From assembly GCA_003598085.1 (NCBI GenBank), contig QZKU01000059.1:1-25523 (forward strand): a stretch of 25,523 nt of DNA. The letters run 5' to 3'. Of the stretch, positions 25,450 to 25,523 are shown in pieces; the stretch's first letter is position 1; each line of letters opens with the position of its first letter. Source of the DNA: Candidatus Abyssobacteria bacterium SURF_5 (GTDB lineage Bacteria; Abyssobacteria; SURF-5). Both the position numbers and the translations under genes were made by a program. The notes under the pieces are model-generated. The model saw only the letters and a list, made by a program, of their open reading frames with translations. It made no database searches and was not told the DNA's origin.

Positions 25450-25523
25450 GAGAAAAAGTCATAAATAATTGAAAAGCATGAACTAAATCCTGTATATCGA
25501 GTGTCTGAAGAGGATACTTGAAA

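Noticed and set aside
1-25523. CRISPR arrays, insertion sequences, prophage or toxin-antitoxin genes
   Set aside because: I saw no regularly spaced repeats, transposase or integrase motifs, tRNA-linked junctions or typical small toxin pairs.

Overview
The window reads as a compact chromosomal segment of an anaerobic, Gram-negative-type bacterium. Supporting this are an RND efflux system, an exported SurA/PrsA-like foldase, a molybdopterin oxidoreductase, [NiFe]-hydrogenase maturation genes, and ferredoxin-like, DUF116 and B12/radical-SAM proteins. Base composition looks even and moderately GC-rich. I saw no tRNA, rRNA, transposase, phage or CRISPR sequence. I cannot place the organism from this sequence; a deeply branching anaerobe or a metagenome-assembled genome is my guess.

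Layout, left to right. (1) 193-3233, minus: a PaaX-family regulator overlaps by 4 bp a formate-dehydrogenase-like molybdoenzyme of unknown substrate. (2) 3485-6886, plus: a three-gene operon read as iolG-iolM-iolN. These are the first three enzymes of the Thermotoga-type inositol route, in which scyllo-inosose is oxidised again and the diketo ring is then opened by a creatininase-fold hydrolase. (3) 6910-7780, minus: a coiled-coil/HTH protein and an HU-type nucleoid protein, the latter behind a perfect-consensus sigma70 promoter. (4) 8017-13234, minus: a [NiFe]-hydrogenase maturation operon in the order protease-hypF-hypC-hypD-hypE, without hypA, hypB or hydrogenase subunits. (5) 13393-18234, plus: tetR, an RND membrane-fusion protein and an RND pump, with a TetR-like operator in the promoter. 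(6) 18430-20046, plus: two peptidyl-prolyl isomerases, a SlyD-like FKBP and an exported parvulin foldase, closed by a strong terminator. (7) 20104-25324, minus: an HTH/multi-[4Fe-4S] protein, a DUF116 protein, an ACC-deaminase/D-cysteine-desulfhydrase-like PLP enzyme, a B12-binding radical SAM gene broken by a 2-base loss inside its Fe-S motif, and a LOG-family nucleotide phosphoribohydrolase.

The points most worth following are the inositol operon, the PaaX-molybdoenzyme pair, the frameshift at the catalytic motif of the radical SAM gene, the Cys-rich HTH/ferredoxin protein beside DUF116, and a 42-43 bp imperfect repeat found in opposite orientation near the two window ends. I found no clearly novel multi-gene defence or mobile system.
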